From the NCBI GenBank assembly GCA_017795105.1, contig CP051247.1:558001-622000 (forward strand): a DNA stretch of 64,000 nt, written 5' to 3'. Shown here in pieces: positions 59,091-64,000 of the stretch; position 1 is the first letter of the stretch; every line of letters begins with the position of its first letter. The notes beneath the pieces are model-generated. The model was given only the letters and a program-made list of their open reading frames with translations, was not told where the DNA came from and searched no databases. Source of the DNA: Planctomycetaceae bacterium (GTDB lineage Bacteria > Planctomycetota > Planctomycetia > Planctomycetales > Planctomycetaceae). The translations under genes were made by a program, and so were the position numbers.

Positions 59091-59122
59091 CACGTCTTCA
59101 ATGATTTCAAGCGAATGAACGT

Positions 59123-59929
59123 ATGATCGAGCGGTCTGCGGAAGAAAAACGGGACTACGTCACGTCTATTCTCACGGCGGACCGCATCGACTGCCGTGAG
59201 CTCGTGAAGCAGCGGCAGACGTTTCTGGACGAAGCGAAACCGAAAACGGCTCCGGTCGTGCCCGCTCAGTTCTCCGCTCAGCGGGCACGCCAGACCGAAG
59301 CGAAGTTCTCCACGGTCCACCGTTCGATGACCGAGGCCGAGCAGGAAGAACAAGGTAGTAGACGACAGGAACAGAGCACACGCTGGGTGCTATTCTTCGT
59401 CATCATTCCGGCCTTGAGTCTGTTGCGGTACGCCGTTACGAATATCGACAGTCCGGAAAAGGGCCGTCCAGCTTCGACCTATCGTCGTCCGACAATCGAC
59501 ATCGAAGAGATCCGATCGAAGATTGGTTCGCCTCCTCAATTCCGTTCAACGCCAGACCTCAACTTGGCAATCTCTAGAGATACCCCCGTCTCAACATCGG
59601 AGAATGAGGGCGTGCTTTCCGCCGACCTGCCTGATCCCGATCCATCCGATATCACTCGCTTCGATGCAATCATTGCCGTTCGCAGCGATCCTGCGGCAGC
59701 CGCCGCTCTGGCCGAGATCAACGCAGACTTCCTGCGAACGCAGCGAGTTCTGCGCATGAAGGCATCGCAAGGGCTCCTTCCGAAAGGCTGGATCAAACAC
59801 TACAACGCACGGGTCGAGCTGTACCTCGAAACCGTGTATCAGTTGGCTCTCCAACATGGTCATGGAGCTGGCAAGAAAGACGCCTCTAGCGAGGCGCCCG
59901 TCCCGAGCAGTGAGGGTGGCGATGAGTGA
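59123..59929 (+). CDS. Single-span membrane protein of unknown function
   Basis: The 268-residue protein has a charged N-terminal region (about 1-85), a single hydrophobic helix near 88-105 (WVLFFVIIPALSLLRYAV) and a hydrophilic C-terminal part with an Ala/Asp-rich stretch. There is no signal peptide and no known domain. It overlaps the start of the J-like protein gene by eight bases (ATGAGTGA), so the two are translationally coupled and their products probably work together. The first frame codon after proS is 32 bases away, so the trio may be one transcript. Confidence 0.65.
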   Translation: MIERSAEEKRDYVTSILTADRIDCRELVKQRQTFLDEAKPKTAPVVPAQFSAQRARQTEAKFSTVHRSMTEAEQEEQGSRRQEQSTRWVLFFVIIPALSLLRYAVTNIDSPEKGRPASTYRRPTIDIEEIRSKIGSPPQFRSTPDLNLAISRDTPVSTSENEGVLSADLPDPDPSDITRFDAIIAVRSDPAAAAALAEINADFLRTQRVLRMKASQGLLPKGWIKHYNARVELYLETVYQLALQHGHGAGKKDASSEAPVPSSEGGDE

Positions 59930-61622
59930 GACACCAGAGCCCGACTGGCACCTGCTGCCTCATTCTCCGGCGAGTTTTTTCGGACTTCCAGAACCGTTTG
60001 AGATGCGGGATCTGAAGCGGGCATACGGCCGGCTAATCAAGAAGTACCGGCCTGACTTCCATCCCGACGAGTTTCAGAAGATCCGGGCGGCTTACGAAGC
60101 CCTGAAGTCGAACGAAGCGATTGATCAGGCCTTTCTCACTCCCGATATCAATGCGGAGTTGTCGAGCCCGATCGAAGAACTCCCCGGTTCGCTGACGGGC
60201 ACGGTCTCCTACAACGAACCCCGGCCTCCGTTACTTTCTTTGCGAGAGCGCCTCGACTCGCAAGCCGATCTGCAGCAGGTTTACTCCGATCTTCGACAGC
60301 AGGCGGTTTTGTCTGAGCATGACTACGTCGGCCTGGCCGTTCTCGCCGATGCTGTTGAGACTGACGAAGAAGAATCATTCCTGAACTGGATTATCAGCGG
60401 CCTCCAGACTCGTCCTGCCTCAGCCGTCCTGATTTCGCTGGCTCAACAGTACTGCCAGCAGTCGGTTCCAGACGAGCAGATCGAGTTCACAATTAATCAG
60501 CTCGCCGACCGGCTGCCCCAGTTGACCTTCGCCCAGATTTCGCTTCCGCTCTGGTTACGACTCATTCGCCTCGACAGCCAGGTCGCCAGCAAACTCATTG
60601 GAGAACCTCGGTTTCCACGCCAGTGGACGCGAATCGGCAGCGACGCTGAATTCGCCGGGAGTTACGCTCAGTTTCAACTCTCGCTCGAACTGCTCCCGGC
60701 CGTAGCCGTCACCGACGACAAATCCTGCTTCGAAGAACTGGCCCAGGCCATTGACATGGAGCACCAGTACTTCTCACCACAAGACGACTTCCGCCGGGAG
60801 TTTGCCGATACGGTCCGCTACTTCATCGTTAAATCGCAGGTCGAAACCGCCATGCAACCGAAGCACCAGCTGCTCCGAGAACTGGTCATCGATTACTGCA
60901 CGAAGTTCGACAAACTCGCCGTGCTGGAGAAGTACCGGGAACGCTATCGACTTGCTCTGCCCGGTTTGTGTGAGCTCTTTTCATACGAACAAACGCCCGA
61001 CGAACGCCTGCTCGTTCGCGTTGCCCAATGGGTGTCCGCGGACGCAAAACGTTATCTTGAGACCATCCCTGTCGCCTCATTCGAACCGTTACGAGAGATT
61101 TTAGACGCAAAAGAGCAAAAGCGTTTTGTGAAGCGATTTCGATGGAGATTTCTCTACGAGATTTCGCTGGCTATCTCTTCACTCGGTAGTGTGTTCCTGG
61201 TGACTGCAGTGTTCAATAGCTTCGTGACGGACCTTGTTCGCGAGGCCGGACACGAATCGGCTTCCCTGTTCTTAAGATCGATGTTATTTATGACGGGTGG
61301 ACTGGGGCTCGGGGCGATTATTGCCTGCGTGTTTTATCGAAACCACAGCCCGAAAGTCCGCGAGGATATTCTAAGAGAACGTCTGCGAGCCGGATGGCGG
61401 CTGCAGATCAGCTCCTTCCTTTTGACGAAATCCGTTGGGGAAGATGCCGTCCATGTCTGGCTGGACGAGAATCCCGACGAAAATCTGTCCGATGATCTGG
61501 CCATTAATCTGGCACGCATTCTTCGACAGGACGCCCTGGTCCATATCCTGAGCACCCTCTTCCCCCACTGGACCGATCCCTGGAACGAACACCCGTTCGC
61601 TGAAGAAACTTCTCAGGCCTGA
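59922..61622 (+). CDS. J-domain-like membrane protein with altered HPD motif
   Basis: From ATG 59922 the protein has 566 residues. A J-like domain occurs near residues 25-60 (DLKRAYGRLIKKYRPDF, then IRAAYEAL), in which the HPD tripeptide that activates DnaK is RPD; an HPD four residues later is out of register. A long helical middle section follows. Two hydrophobic helices near 430-460 and 468-490 make it an integral membrane protein with a short C-terminal soluble part. It overlaps the preceding membrane gene by eight bases. It is therefore probably a membrane-bound J-like cofactor that does not stimulate DnaK in the classical way. Its target is unknown. Confidence 0.7.
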   Translation: MSETPEPDWHLLPHSPASFFGLPEPFEMRDLKRAYGRLIKKYRPDFHPDEFQKIRAAYEALKSNEAIDQAFLTPDINAELSSPIEELPGSLTGTVSYNEPRPPLLSLRERLDSQADLQQVYSDLRQQAVLSEHDYVGLAVLADAVETDEEESFLNWIISGLQTRPASAVLISLAQQYCQQSVPDEQIEFTINQLADRLPQLTFAQISLPLWLRLIRLDSQVASKLIGEPRFPRQWTRIGSDAEFAGSYAQFQLSLELLPAVAVTDDKSCFEELAQAIDMEHQYFSPQDDFRREFADTVRYFIVKSQVETAMQPKHQLLRELVIDYCTKFDKLAVLEKYRERYRLALPGLCELFSYEQTPDERLLVRVAQWVSADAKRYLETIPVASFEPLREILDAKEQKRFVKRFRWRFLYEISLAISSLGSVFLVTAVFNSFVTDLVREAGHESASLFLRSMLFMTGGLGLGAIIACVFYRNHSPKVREDILRERLRAGWRLQISSFLLTKSVGEDAVHVWLDENPDENLSDDLAINLARILRQDALVHILSTLFPHWTDPWNEHPFAEETSQA

Positions 61623-61828
61623 TTCCGCAGGGGAGGGGAGCGATTTCCGCGATCGCATGTCTTTCACAAGTATCGGAAGCCGTGCCGGCCGCTTTTTGCC
61701 CCTCCCACAGTTGAAATCTTTGGCTGATTCCATCACTCTCCGTTGATCTATTGCTGTTCTCCAAATCGCGGGATCTCCGCCGATTTCTATCGTTATTGAC
61801 TCGATTCACCCTGGAATGGAACTTCACG

Positions 61829-62854
<1,026 letters not shown>

Positions 62855-62871
62855 GTGGCAAGTTCACCAAA

Positions 62872-62916
62872 GGGTAGCCCCGGTTGCTCCGCTACCGGGG
62901 CCGACGAAGTCGGCAA
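62872..62916. repeat. Dispersed palindromic repeat, diverged copy 2
   Basis: GGGTAGCCCCGGT pairs with ACCGGGGC across a nine-base loop (62877-62901), and a second stem GCCGAC / GTCGGC follows at once (62900-62914). The GGGTAGCCCCGGTTG start matches the repeat at 6991, so this is a diverged relative of the same element. Confidence 0.55.
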
Positions 62917-62976
62917 GAGGTGCAAACAGAGGCGTTGAACATAATACTCGATGCCCATTTGCGACCTCTCGTGGCT

Positions 62977-63009
62977 GCGCCACCCCGGTTGAATCAACCG
63001 GGGCTAACC
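62977..63009. repeat. Dispersed palindromic repeat, copy 3
   Basis: The core 62983-63003 is identical to 6996-7016, with arms CCCCGGTTGA / TCAACCGGGG. The flanks GCGCCA and CTAACC are the inverted counterparts of those at 6991, so the element is in the opposite orientation. It sits upstream of the Gfo/Idh/MocA gene, inside its leader region. Confidence 0.8.
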
Positions 63010-63075
63010 AGAACACCTCGTACACTGAAATGATCGCCAAAAGGCGACACTCAACTATGAACAGGAGACACCACA

Positions 63076-64000
<925 letters not shown>

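Noticed and set aside
57630..59093. 487-codon open frame on the minus strand
   Set aside because: It is antisense to proS over its whole length and has no domain features.

Overview
The window reads as chromosomal DNA of a planctomycete, probably close to the Planctomycetaceae. The evidence is the gene content: an archaeal-type methenyl-tetrahydromethanopterin cyclohydrolase, a futalosine-type menaquinone gene, a secreted Cys-type sulfatase, a PQQ-like beta-propeller protein, a fused GldF/GldG transporter with a DUF4340 partner, a Tat-exported SGNH hydrolase and many lineage-type proteins of unknown function. Base composition is moderately GC-rich and coding density is high. No prophage, insertion sequence, CRISPR array or clear genomic island is visible.

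Layout. 1-5926 (minus): likely operon queG, glycosyltransferase 2, a conserved unknown, an M28 peptidase and a membrane protein cut by the window edge. 6120-11836 (plus): an MqnD-like enzyme, two SDR dehydrogenases around nadB, an XRE-NTF2 protein and a STAS-like protein. 11850-15658 (minus): TIGR01777 epimerase, SGNH hydrolase, serine beta-lactamase-fold hydrolase, STAS protein. 15821-28000 (minus): valS, cimA with an upstream leader-peptide/terminator module, the DUF4340 / GldFG / ABC ATPase export system and a di-haem cytochrome c lipoprotein. 27998-35160 (minus): non-catalytic-looking dihydroorotase (pyrC') beside pyrB, an esterase, a UbiB-type kinase, ribF and a CPBP protease. 35433-36700 (plus): an endonuclease/phosphatase-fold gene broken by a partial tandem duplication, then an AT-richer orphan. 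36845-43873: sat, an Ldh-type dehydrogenase, a sialate esterase, a phospholipase C-like/DUF4332 fusion, tRNA-Gly and a membrane protein. 43960-53763: peroxiredoxin, patatin, sulfatase, GT-C-like membrane protein, mch, a FixJ-type regulator, a 28-codon basic protein, RidA and a PQQ-repeat protein. 53780-57102 (minus): two exoribonucleases. 57354-64000 (plus): proS, a membrane/J-like protein pair, a TIM-barrel sugar isomerase and a Gfo/Idh/MocA oxidoreductase cut by the right edge.

The most interesting regulatory feature lies at 20572-20753. A sigma70-like promoter is followed by a 16-codon leader peptide, MTSGVIIIGVIITLAL, and then by a 12-bp terminator hairpin with a U-run. All of it sits just upstream of citramalate synthase, the entry enzyme to isoleucine. 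This has the architecture of ribosome-mediated attenuation. Other points worth checking are the dihydroorotase that has lost three metal-binding histidines, the neighbouring pyrB that has no ordinary start codon in frame, the duplicated and frameshifted nuclease gene, the tiny basic protein at 51300, and a palindromic dispersed repeat near both ends of the window.
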